From positions 1-35,983 of IMG/VR virus record IMGVR_UViG_3300005471_000036: a stretch of DNA of 35,983 nucleotides; one strand, written 5' to 3'. Positions 6,648 to 14,982 of this stretch are shown piece after piece (within the stretch, counting starts at the first letter, position 1; each line of letters starts with the position of its first letter). The stretch is from a virus. The notes below the pieces were generated by a model, which saw only the letters and a list, made by a program, of their open reading frames with translations, made no database searches and was not told the DNA's origin. The position numbers were made by a program, and so were the translations under genes.

Positions 6648-6886
6648 GATTTCTTCGCCATATCCTGGATCGTTTCGTCCTTTGCGGTCGATGACGACGA
6701 CGAGCCAATCCAATAACTGACAACAGAAGTAAAGTTTGTTGCCAGCGTGCCGAGCAAGATCGACAGAATTTCAGGAACGGCAGAGCCACTTATTTTTTGA
6801 GTGAGATAGAGAAGTGTAATGCCGACAAACCCCATGACGACGACCGTTGAAACAATTACCCTGCCCCAATTGCTAATCCCCACCAT
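6644..6886 (-). CDS. Putative holin, two membrane helices
   Basis: 80 residues; ATG 6886 directly follows the endolysin TGA. Two hydrophobic helices (VIVSTVVVMGFVGITLLYL, residues 10-28, and VPEILSILLGTLATNFTSVV, residues 37-56), then a Ser-rich and charged tail (SSSSSTAKDETIQDMAKKS). Small size, topology and position beside the endolysin make it a good holin candidate; it is translationally coupled to the next membrane gene. Confidence 0.65.
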   Translation of the reverse strand: MVGISNWGRVIVSTVVVMGFVGITLLYLTQKISGSAVPEILSILLGTLATNFTSVVSYWIGSSSSSTAKDETIQDMAKKS

Positions 6887-7801
6887 TCAATGAACCTTTG
6901 GTTTGAAGAGATCGACGACGCGACCCCAGAAGGTCGGGGCGAGATTAGCGCGTGCTTTGGAGCCCGGAGGCGGCAGGATGATTTCCGGCGGCACGGGCAT
7001 GGTTGCCAGCGTCTTGCCTTCCTTCAATGCCGCTTCGATAGCTGCGAGCGTGGCGGGGCCGACAAGGCCATCTACGACAAGCCCGCGCTCCAACTGGAAA
7101 GACCGAACTGCGTTGCGTGTTGCGGGACCGACCGAGCCATCAACCACCAGAGGCGGCTTGGCGCCCAGCTTGTTCAGCGAGGTTTGCAACCATGCGCCGT
7201 CCCTGATATCGACGGGCGGCGGGGGTAGTATCGGACCCTTGGCGTCACCAAACTTGATCGATGGGTCAAGCACCATCATGGCAAGGATCAGGCCCGCACA
7301 TCCCGGCTGGGTATCGATCGCATCGGGATCGTAAGCGCCATCCCTGATGTACTTGCCGGAACTATATTGATTGGTGCCCGCCCAAACGTAGGGTGATGGT
7401 CTGCCGCGCTTGTAATAACCGAGGCCGTTATATTCCTCCAACCTCGTGAGCGTCCCGGCGTCCGACCAATCCTTGTTCCTTGCCAGCCACGGACCACAAC
7501 TCACCAAAGCGTCAATGGCGGCTTCTTCCCAGCTATTGAACGGCCCTCGCCCCGCCGGCACATGTACCGAAACCCGGTTCCACGGATCGCCTTGAGCAAG
7601 TGACCCGCCCCAGCTCTGCGAACTCTCCCGCATGTGGATTACGGCAATGACGAACCAGGGAACGCCGGTCTTGGACTCCACCGCCTGATAGCGCGCCTTT
7701 GCTGCCACAAGCCGCTTTGCGGTTGCCGTTACGTCACGGGTGACCTTGGCGGCATTCCAGCGTTTCGCATTCGCTGCCTTTAACGGCGCGGTATCGACCA
7801 T
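6887..7801 (-). CDS. Endolysin: lysozyme-like domain plus peptidoglycan-binding domain
   Basis: 304 residues from ATG 7801; an upstream in-frame extension to 7948 is antisense to the forward ORF island and is rejected. Residues 40-180 match a lysozyme-like domain common in Bradyrhizobium-type prophages: HMRESS (candidate catalytic Glu59), LAQGDPW, VHVPAGRGPF, LEEYNGLGYY, SPYVWAGTNQY and GAYDPDAIDTQPGCAG. Residues 200-258 are a peptidoglycan-binding type 1 domain (VVDGSVGPATRNAVRSFQ...GLVVDGLVGPATLAAI). It would cleave the cell wall at lysis. No signal peptide is seen, so export depends on the neighbouring holins. First gene of the lysis block. Confidence 0.9.
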   Translation of the reverse strand: MVDTAPLKAANAKRWNAAKVTRDVTATAKRLVAAKARYQAVESKTGVPWFVIAVIHMRESSQSWGGSLAQGDPWNRVSVHVPAGRGPFNSWEEAAIDALVSCGPWLARNKDWSDAGTLTRLEEYNGLGYYKRGRPSPYVWAGTNQYSSGKYIRDGAYDPDAIDTQPGCAGLILAMMVLDPSIKFGDAKGPILPPPPVDIRDGAWLQTSLNKLGAKPPLVVDGSVGPATRNAVRSFQLERGLVVDGLVGPATLAAIEAALKEGKTLATMPVPPEIILPPPGSKARANLAPTFWGRVVDLFKPKVH

Positions 7802-7812
7802 GTTCTGTTCTC

Positions 7813-7841
7813 TTGTTGGAGAGGGGTTGGAGTGGTAGAAA
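7813..7841 (+). promoter_or_regulatory. Possible promoter for the forward small-ORF island
   Basis: TTGTTG (7813-7818), 17-bp spacer, TAGAAA (7836-7841), followed by GGGAGG and the ATG at 7871. A modest match to a sigma-70 promoter; it lies in the leader of the divergent endolysin gene. Confidence 0.3.
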
Positions 7842-7870
7842 GCTCGCCTGTTACGGGAGGGAAAACCCCC

Positions 7871-7993
7871 ATGATCGCAAGGCGGGATGTCTGGCTGGTC
7901 GGCTCGGTTAGTCTGATAGCGTTCCTGGTGGCGCTGGCGCTTTCTCAATGGTCGCCGTGCGCTCTCAACGGAATATTCATGCGATGGTGCTGA
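7871..7993 (+). CDS. Tiny membrane protein, first ORF of a forward island
   Basis: 40 residues. ATG 7871 follows GGGAGG (7855-7860) at about ten bases. One transmembrane helix (VWLVGSVSLIAFLVALALSQ, residues 7-26) after a basic N-terminus (MIARRD), then a short tail with two Cys. It runs opposite to the surrounding late genes and overlaps the next ORF. Could be a lysis regulator or a gene expressed in the lysogen; no family recognised. Confidence 0.5.
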   Translation: MIARRDVWLVGSVSLIAFLVALALSQWSPCALNGIFMRWC

Positions 7994-8097
7994 GTGACCG
8001 GCTTTATGCCGGCATCATCGTTGCGATAGCTTCCGGCGCTGCTATTCTGGCGGTTGGCCTGTTCGTTCGTGACCTGATGTCCGGCGCGTTCGGATGA
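7984..8097 (+). CDS. Tiny membrane protein, second ORF of the forward island
   Basis: 37 residues. ATG 7984 lies inside the end of the previous ORF, suggesting coupling. One hydrophobic helix (AGIIVAIASGAAILAVGLFV, residues 9-28) flanked by charged residues. Its stop overlaps the ATG of a further mini-ORF. No clear ribosome site of its own. Confidence 0.4.
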   Translation: MVLSDRLYAGIIVAIASGAAILAVGLFVRDLMSGAFG

Positions 8098-8162
8098 AGC
8101 CATTACCGCTGGGCGCGCTCCTTGTCGGATTGATCGTCGGCTTCCATCTGACCGCGGTCTAA
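8094..8162 (+). CDS. Very short hydrophobic ORF (22 codons)
   Basis: ATG 8094 overlaps the stop of the previous ORF (ATGA). The peptide is nearly all hydrophobic (GALLVGLIVGFHLTAV). It could be a membrane peptide, a leader for the next gene, or chance; kept because of the overlapping start/stop chain. Confidence 0.25.
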   Translation: MKPLPLGALLVGLIVGFHLTAV

Positions 8163-8178
8163 TATTCGGAGAAACTCA

Positions 8179-8424
8179 ATGCGATTTCTACTGGCGCTGG
8201 TCGCAAGCCCACTGATGTACGTCGCCCTTTGGCTGCAAATGCGCGGTCAAAAGCTGATGACCGCAAGCGAAGTGCTGCGGCTGTTCGATGGTATGCCGCC
8301 GCAAGAGGTGTTCGATCTTTTCCGGAAATTGCCGACGAGTGCGACTAGAGAACAGCTCATACAAGCTTTACGAGAAATCGCCAACCGTAACGCGATGGGT
8401 GCCACGTTTGCGTCACGCACCTAA
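8179..8424 (+). CDS. Small hypothetical protein, last ORF of the forward island
   Basis: 81 residues; GGAG before ATG 8179 at about eight bases. The hydrophobic N-terminus (MRFLLALVASPLMYVALWLQ) could be a signal anchor. The rest is a soluble helical segment (ASEVLRLFDGMPPQEVFDLF, then ATREQLIQALREIANR). Its 3' end overlaps the convergent gene 8413-8817 by 12 bases. Unknown function. Confidence 0.55.
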   Translation: MRFLLALVASPLMYVALWLQMRGQKLMTASEVLRLFDGMPPQEVFDLFRKLPTSATREQLIQALREIANRNAMGATFASRT

Positions 8425-8817
8425 GGCGAGAGCCGCAGCCGCATTGCGCGCCGCGATATTGGCGTGAGACGCCACAAGTTCCGCTATCGTGGAATCCCGC
8501 AAAGCAATTGTTTGGTTTGCTTCTTCCAATGCGGACTTAGCCTCCGCTAGCACACTTTGGACCTGCACAAGCTCCCGACGCGTTGCCGCGATCGTATCGG
8601 TCATTTCATGGATCTGCTGCAAGAGGTCAGCATGCGGCAGGATATGAGCGATTTCCTCCGGTTTGATGTTCTCCTGATCGCCCGTGGCGCGCGGTGCAAT
8701 CTCGGCACCGTCCTCCATGATGGCGAACGTGGTTTGTTTCCACGCGTGAGTTGGTTCACCGTTGCTATCAATCGAGATCGTAACGAGCGTCTGAACAGGC
8801 ATTCTCTCAATGGTCAT
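8413..8817 (-). CDS. Coiled-coil protein downstream of the tailspike
   Basis: 134 residues; AAGGAAG before ATG 8817. The N-terminal half is a small beta-type segment (VQTLVTISIDSNGEPTHAWK). The second half is a long Ala/Glu helix (ADLLQQIHEMTDTIAATRRE and on to EEANQTIALRDSTIAELV), probably a coiled coil that trimerises. Directly after the tailspike gene, so a fibre chaperone or minor tail protein is plausible, but I do not recognise the family. Confidence 0.7.
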   Translation of the reverse strand: MTIERMPVQTLVTISIDSNGEPTHAWKQTTFAIMEDGAEIAPRATGDQENIKPEEIAHILPHADLLQQIHEMTDTIAATRRELVQVQSVLAEAKSALEEANQTIALRDSTIAELVASHANIAARNAAAALALGA

Positions 8818-8829
8818 TTTTCGTCTTCC

Positions 8830-11436
8830 TTAGTTTGAGCTTTCCAAAATCCATCGACTGTCAGTCGCGTCATAGCTAAAGGTGGCCGCTGAAGTTGCCG
8901 TAGCGCGGAGCACGACATTGCCGCCAGTCAGGGTTTTGATACGGTTGCCTGCGGTTGAGGAAGCGTCCTCGTTGACGATCGTCATGGTCTGCGCGACCGT
9001 GTTGTAGATGGTGAGGCGCTGACCTTCGACGCCGCCGGTAAATCCACCCGCGCTGAATGCGCCGGTCGGACCAGTCAGCCGCACGATCGCATTCGCTGGA
9101 ATAGCGATATCGGAATTGAGACCATTAACGACTGCCTTGGTGCCGCGGATCGTGATCAGCTTGCCGGCGATACTGGCGAGGCCACCAGCATAAATGTTTT
9201 CGGTTAATCCAAGGCTGGTCGCCGTTATAGATGCGGCTGTCGTAGATGTTCCAGCAAGGCCAGAGCCGAATGCAACGGAATCGTTCGTTCGATTTAGTTT
9301 TATCGTCCTGATCGCAGTGCCCGGATTGTAATATTCCAGGTCGGAGCTTGTGCCGGAGCCTTCGATCGCGGACACATGCCCAAAGAACCACGAGTCGGTG
9401 CCAAGGTTCTTGGTGAACAGCATCAGCGCGCCCTGCGCTGCCGCATTCGCACCATTGATATTTATGCGGCCGTTAAGCGCGCCAGTACCGCCGGGCCCAA
9501 CAGTGACGGTGCTTCCATCGGCGCCAAGAGATGCAACACTCGTCACACTGAGATTGGCAAGGACGGGCGTCCCGGCGGCCATCACGAATTGCGAACCCGT
9601 GCCGGTTTGCGATGCTACCGCCGTAGCATTACCGACTGAAGTAATCGGGCCGGTCAGGTTGGCATTGGTGGCGTCATTACCATTCAGCTTCTGAATGGCC
9701 TGTAAAATAGTATCCGTCGCCGCAACCGTTCCGGCTCCCGAGGTGTATCCGGTCAGCACCTTGGCAATCACCGCTGAATTTGTCAGGGTGACAGCAACAG
9801 CGCCTGCGCTGGTCGTCGCCTCTCCGGTCAATGCGGGCATTTGAGATGCCGCCACGCTGCCGGAAATATCGGTGAACGCAGGCTGTGCCCAAGCCGGGTT
9901 GTTCGAAGTGCCGGAGTTTTTCAGGAACTGGCTTGCGCTTGCCGACTTGGCGAGGGCCGATATGACGCCGGCCACCGATCCATACCAGAGATCGCCTTGA
10001 ACGATGGCAGGCAGAGACGCGGCACCTCCAAAGAGAACATCGCCGGCAAATCGAACCGTTCGGTCCGCGTCGATCACACCCAAGGTGAGATTGCGCCCTG
10101 CCGTGAGGTTTTCGACGTTGCGCAGCGTCAGATCAAACGCGCCTGACCCGACTGAGCGAATGCCGAGCCCGGTTAATGCTGTAGCTGTGCCGCCAACAAC
10201 ATTTGGCGCTGCCAGTTTTGCCGTCGCAATACCGTCCGGCCGAATGACGCTGGTTTCCGTTCCCGCGTCCGTGAAGGCCGTCAGAATCTGCGGATACCAG
10301 AACGCATTGCCGGTCGCGCCCGACTGCACGGACATCGACTGATATTTGCCAGAGATGAAAAGATTGCGGCTGCCGGATAGAAACTGTCCGCTCGTGGTGC
10401 CAGCGCCTGAGCAGCCAATAAAGGTATTGTGATCGCCTAGGATCAACCAGTCCTGTTGCGTCCCATTAACCTCAACATCAATACCGATAAATGTATTCCG
10501 GCTACAGCCGGCACTCAGGCCAATGCCGCCTGCAAGACAACTCTCAACCACTCCACCATTGAACAGATTGCCAATGCAGGAAACTAGAGAAACGCCTACT
10601 GTAGACGACGCGACATTGCCGACAAACTCAACCATCATGTGATCGAACATGCAGGCCGCGAGAGATGTAGCGCGAATGCCGTACAGCGGGACAGTCGTAA
10701 AGGTGCCGCTTACGTTGGTCGTAATATGAACATCGAATTTGGTTTCAACGGCGCTGGCACCGACGATGCCGGTATCCTGGCAGAGCAGAATAGCATTCGT
10801 GGCGTTCTTGCCGGCGATCTTCATTTCGCCGAAATGCCAGTTGTCCACCAGAACTAGATTCGTGGTATTGGCGTTGCCTTCAAGCAGGAAACGATTTGGT
10901 CCGCCAAAGACACCGCCGGCCGCACCTTGCGAGGCGGGATAATTTCCAATGCCGTTGAAACTGACACCGACGCCGGTCCCGGTATGCTTGATCGTGACAT
11001 TGGCCCCGAGCGCGAGAACCCTGAATTTTTCATACCCAAGCTCAAGCGTTGAACCAATGCAGTACGTTCCATCAGGGAAGCCAAGGGATTTCCCCGCCGC
11101 TCTTGCGGCAGTGACCGCGATGACTATTTTTGCGTAATCATTAGTCGAGCCATCTCCGGTGACACCAAAATCCTTGACGCTGAGAATCTGCTTGTCCTTG
11201 TCATTAAAGGAATAAGGAACCGCACCAGTTCCGTCTTGCAGAAAATTGATCGGAGAATACAGCGGGTCAAACGACTCCGTTAACGCATCAACATCAAGGC
11301 TGAACTCATAGTTGCCGCCCGTCCTATCAATCAGGATGGGGCTATCAGCGCTTACGCTCGCCGGAAACTTCGGCAACACTTTCAGCTTGAGCGTTGGCCG
11401 CTTCTGGATTTTGACCTTGATCGTTGGAACGGTCAT
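8830..11436 (-). CDS. Tailspike/tail fibre with pectate-lyase-type beta-helix
   Basis: 868 residues. Residues about 85-125 (VKDFGVTGDGSTNDY ... AARAAGKSLGFPDGTYCI) are the hallmark entry motif of pectate-lyase-3 tailspikes, followed to about residue 380 by Gly/Asn-rich turns typical of a right-handed beta-helix (NTFIGIDVEVNGTQ, NTFIGCSGAGTTSG). The middle has fibre-type segments, including AATDTILQAIQKLNGN near 580-600, and the C-terminal 250 residues are Gly/Ser/Thr-rich beta sequence. Such proteins bind and often cut surface polysaccharide, setting host range. The modular make-up suggests past recombination. Its ATG overlaps the stop of the preceding gene. Confidence 0.85.
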   Translation of the reverse strand: MTVPTIKVKIQKRPTLKLKVLPKFPASVSADSPILIDRTGGNYEFSLDVDALTESFDPLYSPINFLQDGTGAVPYSFNDKDKQILSVKDFGVTGDGSTNDYAKIVIAVTAARAAGKSLGFPDGTYCIGSTLELGYEKFRVLALGANVTIKHTGTGVGVSFNGIGNYPASQGAAGGVFGGPNRFLLEGNANTTNLVLVDNWHFGEMKIAGKNATNAILLCQDTGIVGASAVETKFDVHITTNVSGTFTTVPLYGIRATSLAACMFDHMMVEFVGNVASSTVGVSLVSCIGNLFNGGVVESCLAGGIGLSAGCSRNTFIGIDVEVNGTQQDWLILGDHNTFIGCSGAGTTSGQFLSGSRNLFISGKYQSMSVQSGATGNAFWYPQILTAFTDAGTETSVIRPDGIATAKLAAPNVVGGTATALTGLGIRSVGSGAFDLTLRNVENLTAGRNLTLGVIDADRTVRFAGDVLFGGAASLPAIVQGDLWYGSVAGVISALAKSASASQFLKNSGTSNNPAWAQPAFTDISGSVAASQMPALTGEATTSAGAVAVTLTNSAVIAKVLTGYTSGAGTVAATDTILQAIQKLNGNDATNANLTGPITSVGNATAVASQTGTGSQFVMAAGTPVLANLSVTSVASLGADGSTVTVGPGGTGALNGRININGANAAAQGALMLFTKNLGTDSWFFGHVSAIEGSGTSSDLEYYNPGTAIRTIKLNRTNDSVAFGSGLAGTSTTAASITATSLGLTENIYAGGLASIAGKLITIRGTKAVVNGLNSDIAIPANAIVRLTGPTGAFSAGGFTGGVEGQRLTIYNTVAQTMTIVNEDASSTAGNRIKTLTGGNVVLRATATSAATFSYDATDSRWILESSN

Positions 11437-11768
11437 AGCGAGGCCACCCCGTCATAGATCGTCACGGTACCGGACAGGATTTGGTTGGTCTCATCGTTCA
11501 GCCGGTAGATCATGCCGATCTTGTAGGAGCCCGGACAAACAGCGTTCATGTCTTCATCATCAAACAGCACCGATAGTGTTGTGGTTGAAATGGTAATGCC
11601 GTCGTCAACTGTCGCTGAAAGCACTTCGCAGCCATTCTGGTCCTTGACCATGAACGCGACTTCAGACCCCGTGAAGTCGATGGCATCGCCCGTCTCGGCA
11701 TCGGTTGCCGTCACGTCGAAGGCCCAATCGGCTGCGTTGGATTGGTCAAACGATGTTGAGAATGCCAT
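11433..11768 (-). CDS. Small beta-rich tail protein
   Basis: 111 residues, between the collar-type fibre and the tailspike, with an ATGA overlap to the latter. The sequence (WAFDVTATDAETGDAIDFTG, VAFMVKDQNGCEVLSATVDD, CPGSYKIGMIYRL, ILSGTVTIYDGVASL) reads as an immunoglobulin- or BppU-like beta-sandwich, as often seen in small proteins that link fibres to the tail. Function inferred from position. Confidence 0.7.
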   Translation of the reverse strand: MAFSTSFDQSNAADWAFDVTATDAETGDAIDFTGSEVAFMVKDQNGCEVLSATVDDGITISTTTLSVLFDDEDMNAVCPGSYKIGMIYRLNDETNQILSGTVTIYDGVASL

Positions 11769-11771
11769 GTG

Positions 11772-12728
11772 CTACAACTTGATGTAGACGGTTGCGAGCA
11801 TCATCGGAGACGCAACAGCAACTGGCATGCTAGTGCCGCCTTGTGCCGTTCCCGTCAGCGTTCCGGTGGAGGTGACCGCTCCCATGGTAATGGTAGCGCC
11901 AGGGGGGAAAACACCCTGCGCACCTCCCGGCACACTCGCCGAGTCGATGCTACCGGAGTTGGAAACGAACCTGTTGGTTGTCGAAGTCACAGAAACTGAA
12001 CCCGCAGGCGTGTACGGCGGAAGATTGCCGGTAACGAGTACCTTGCTTTCCGCGCCGCCCGCCGCACCAAGAGCGGTTGCCGCCGTACCGAAATACGTTG
12101 CCGTTAACCGCCCCGCTGCGCTGTTGCCCATGTCGTCGAGCGCCGCAAGCGCGCGGCCTCGCCAATCAGGAAGGGCAATGTTCTTGTTCGCTACCCAATC
12201 TGCGTTGGCTGATGCGCCCCGCCCGGTCGAAACCGACAGATTGGCATCCTCCGTCCAAAGGTATTCAAACAGCGTCTGACAATCCGAGTTTGCTCGCTCG
12301 CTGGCACTGGATGTGGCGCTGCCGATCGTGCGCCCATTTGCTCTGACAAAGCCCGTGAGCGCGCCCGTGCCGTACCGGACCTTGAGATCACCAGTCGCGA
12401 GGATTGTCGTCGCATCGACCGAGGGAGCTGCGCCAACGCCCGCTGTAGGCCCCATGACAAGGACATAATCGGCCGCGCGCTGGGTTACGCCATCGGCGTT
12501 TGCCAGCCGATATTTGATGTAGCCGTCGGCAAAGAACAGTTGTTCGACATTGCCGCCCGAATCCAGGGTCATGGGATTCGGCCACGGGATGGTCAGGCTG
12601 ATGTCCTGATAGGCGTTCTGCGGCGTGGTGGTGCCGGCCTCATAAAAGTAGAGCAGTCCCCCGTCCAGCGGTTCATGGCTGGTTTTGTCGAACTGCTGTG
12701 TTAGACTGAGCGAAATTGAACCGGCCAT
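11772..12728 (-). CDS. Tail fibre with phage tail-collar domain
   Basis: 318 residues; AGGAG six bases before ATG 12728. Residues 1-100 (LSLTQQFDKTSHEPLDGGLL, YFYEAGTTTPQNAYQD, ADGYIKYRLANADG) form the N-terminal fibre part seen in many phages. From about 120 a tail-collar domain follows: LTGFVRANGRTIGSA, SDCQTLFEYLW, LPDWRGRALAALDDMG, and the Gly-rich end LVTGNLPPYTPAGSVSV. Collar domains sit at the tip of fibres and help receptor contact. With the tailspike this gives the phage two adhesin-type proteins. Confidence 0.85.
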   Translation of the reverse strand: MAGSISLSLTQQFDKTSHEPLDGGLLYFYEAGTTTPQNAYQDISLTIPWPNPMTLDSGGNVEQLFFADGYIKYRLANADGVTQRAADYVLVMGPTAGVGAAPSVDATTILATGDLKVRYGTGALTGFVRANGRTIGSATSSASERANSDCQTLFEYLWTEDANLSVSTGRGASANADWVANKNIALPDWRGRALAALDDMGNSAAGRLTATYFGTAATALGAAGGAESKVLVTGNLPPYTPAGSVSVTSTTNRFVSNSGSIDSASVPGGAQGVFPPGATITMGAVTSTGTLTGTAQGGTSMPVAVASPMMLATVYIKL

Positions 12729-12745
12729 TGAGGCTCCTGAACGTC

Positions 12746-12768
12746 AAAACCCGCCGGCTAGGGCGGGT
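12746..12768 (-). terminator. Probable terminator between virion block and tail-fibre genes
   Basis: On the minus strand ACCCGCC (12768-12762) pairs with GGCGGGT (12755-12749) across a six-base loop, followed by TTTT. It stands between the 689-residue ejection-type gene (ends 12913) and the collar-fibre gene (starts 12728), so it may lower fibre expression. The T run is short. Confidence 0.5.
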
Positions 12769-12780
12769 CTGGAGTGCTAG

Positions 12781-13074
12781 ATGCATAAGTTGGGTTGGAT
12801 GTTGTTTCAGGCTGCGGTTGCCGCGCCCGTCTATTACTTCTGCGCTGTTACTCTGGAGGGGCAAGGACTGGCCCCTGCCATGGTTGCGATGCTCGCCGCC
12901 CTTCTGGCGACCTTATTTGTTGGCTGGCTTCTCGACTGGACGCGACGCTTCCGAGTACGTCACAAGGCGCACAGCCAGATCAGCCGCCCGCCCCCCATCC
13001 CTTGGAGCGCGAGCGATAGCCCGCAGCATCCCCACCGAATTAGGGTCCGTCAGGATCGTCGCAAGCTGACCTAG
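12781..13074 (+). CDS. Small forward membrane protein inside the late operon
   Basis: 97 residues; TGGAG six bases before ATG 12781. Two hydrophobic helices (LGWMLFQAAVAAPVYYFCAV, residues 4-23, and PAMVAMLAALLATLFVGWLL, residues 32-51), then a basic Pro-rich tail. The last 162 bases are antisense to the 12913-14982 gene and look less natural. I keep the call because helices and ribosome site agree. Runs against the late operon. Confidence 0.5.
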   Translation: MHKLGWMLFQAAVAAPVYYFCAVTLEGQGLAPAMVAMLAALLATLFVGWLLDWTRRFRVRHKAHSQISRPPPIPWSASDSPQHPHRIRVRQDRRKLT

Positions 13075-14982
13075 ATTGCTGCCAAGCTTCCATTGATCGT
13101 ATTTGTCAGCCAGCGGCTTGAGAAAGCCCAAGGGATTTGACGCAACCTTGGCGCCGTCACGCACTAAGCCGCCAGCGCCCTGAGATTTGTTTATCTCTAC
13201 ATTGTAAGCCGTTCGCGAGCCGATGCCCTGCCGCGTCCCCGTAGCCTCCATAACCTCTAGAAGGCGATTGAAGCCCCGCCATCGCTCGGCGCCATGAGGC
13301 AGCGCCTCAATGGCGGCTTGGAGGTTTTCACGCTGCTGAGAGTTGCCTGAGATGGCCTTGGCAAACTTCGCCCCGCTGGCTTGATTTGGTCCGGTTTGCA
13401 GATCGCGCGCCGCTTCGTTGAATGTGCTTTCAGCGTGGGCGCGGACCAGATCCCTGGCCGCCCGCTCATTGCGATGAGCGAGGGCCGAAACAGTGGTGGA
13501 GATTTCCTGTTGACTGTTCGGCAGTGGGTTCTTTGGAAATAGCGCATCAATCGCGTTTTTTGTCGTGGTATCACGGCCCGCAATCTTGCCGATCGGTCCA
13601 TCAAGTAACGGCTGCAAGTATCGATCACGCGCAAAACTTTCGACGCCCAGCGCTGTTGCATAGTCAGGTGAGGCCGTCTGTCCAATTCGCCGGGCAGCTT
13701 CAGCATCCCGCGAGATACCCGCCGCGCGCTGTTGATTACCCTGAATGTTGATCGGACTTCGCTCTGCCCGCGCTGCTTGATCCAGTTGCTTCTTTACTTC
13801 ATTCAGGAACCCAACGCTGTCATCCGGCAGATGACCAACGTATCGGTTCAATTGTGGATCATTGCGCACAGCATCGCGCGCCTGCGGATAGCCCGGCAAG
13901 GCTTCAACCTGACGCATTTCTGCCGGCGTCAGCCGAACACCCTCTGCGTTCCTATAGAACGGCTCCGCAGTGCGGTTTATGGCGCCTCGAACATCATCGA
14001 TCGTGCCTTCAGCGGCCCTGCCGACAGCCGGCCCAACAGCAGACGGTGCCTGATTAACCGGCGCGATATTGCCCAGCTCTTGCCGAACCGCACCTTGAAC
14101 CGCTTGCGGACGATCGCCAAAAAATGCCCCCATCTGTCCTTCGGTCTGGGGCGAGGCTTCAAGATGGCGCATCATGTTGGTGAGAACGGGACGACCGGCT
14201 ACCTGACTGAGTGCTTCGGGCCACGCCAATTGAACGCCGCGCTGTGCTGCATCCTGCATTAAGCGATCGGCCTGAATAACCATCGGCTCAGTGATGCCTT
14301 CCGGCAACTGATTTGCAATAGACCGCGATGCGCTGCCCGGACGGGACGCCAGCGCCTGAATGCCGCCACCAGCCAAGGCGCCAAGGAAACGCGCAACGGG
14401 TTCGGCTTGAGTACCCTTTGTAAGTTGGCCGGCCGTTTCGCTGGTAACGGCCGGGACAAGCACCCGAGCCCCGCGCGCTATAACACCACCTGGGCCACCG
14501 ACCGCCGCCGGCAAAAACTCGCCAGCGGTCTGTGCATATTCGCCAGCAACAGTCTTTGGCTTGTAAAATTCTCCGGTTGCGCCCTCGATCTTGCCTTGGA
14601 TATCCTTGGAACTAGGAGCATTCGCAAGGATCGCTCCTGGGGCGGTAAGCCCCGCGCCTTGCTCAACCAGCTTCTTGAACTCAGCCACCTTCTCAGGGGC
14701 AATGCCAAGCTTGCTTGCCGCGAAGTCTACGCCATGCGAAAGCAGTTCGCGAACGTCGCCTGCGGCACCAACCGTTCCGATGCCGCCCTTTACAACACCG
14801 ATGCCCGCCGACTTTGCAACATCCTCGGCAATACCAGCGGCTTCCGGCCTTGGGGGCTGCGTCGTGCTGCTCTTGAACGATGCCGCAATTTCATCAACAG
14901 TCGAGTTTTGCTGATCGGGTGGAAGCTTCAGAAAGCTGTCGTCTACCTTGACCTTGCGGCCTTCGATGTTGAGCGTTGCCAC
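12913..14982 (-). CDS. Large ejection-type internal virion protein
   Basis: 689 residues, GTG start at 14982 overlapping the previous stop (TAGTG). The N-terminus (MATLNIEGRKVKVDDSFLKL, PPDQQNSTVDEIAASF) matches the opening of many internal virion or DNA-ejection proteins in podoviruses. Residues 55-200 are Gly/Ala-rich with weakly amphipathic helices (AGIGVVKGGIGTVGAAGDV, LTAPGAILANAP, AAVGGPGGVIARGARVLVPA), compatible with membrane insertion; the rest is helical and soluble. Its position (third of three after gp10- and gp26-position genes) corresponds to P22 gp16/gp20. It would travel in the capsid and help DNA cross the envelope. Confidence 0.75.
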   Translation of the reverse strand: MATLNIEGRKVKVDDSFLKLPPDQQNSTVDEIAASFKSSTTQPPRPEAAGIAEDVAKSAGIGVVKGGIGTVGAAGDVRELLSHGVDFAASKLGIAPEKVAEFKKLVEQGAGLTAPGAILANAPSSKDIQGKIEGATGEFYKPKTVAGEYAQTAGEFLPAAVGGPGGVIARGARVLVPAVTSETAGQLTKGTQAEPVARFLGALAGGGIQALASRPGSASRSIANQLPEGITEPMVIQADRLMQDAAQRGVQLAWPEALSQVAGRPVLTNMMRHLEASPQTEGQMGAFFGDRPQAVQGAVRQELGNIAPVNQAPSAVGPAVGRAAEGTIDDVRGAINRTAEPFYRNAEGVRLTPAEMRQVEALPGYPQARDAVRNDPQLNRYVGHLPDDSVGFLNEVKKQLDQAARAERSPINIQGNQQRAAGISRDAEAARRIGQTASPDYATALGVESFARDRYLQPLLDGPIGKIAGRDTTTKNAIDALFPKNPLPNSQQEISTTVSALAHRNERAARDLVRAHAESTFNEAARDLQTGPNQASGAKFAKAISGNSQQRENLQAAIEALPHGAERWRGFNRLLEVMEATGTRQGIGSRTAYNVEINKSQGAGGLVRDGAKVASNPLGFLKPLADKYDQWKLGSNLGQLATILTDPNSVGMLRAIARAPRDGGRAADLAVRLVTYSEASRPVEKPANK

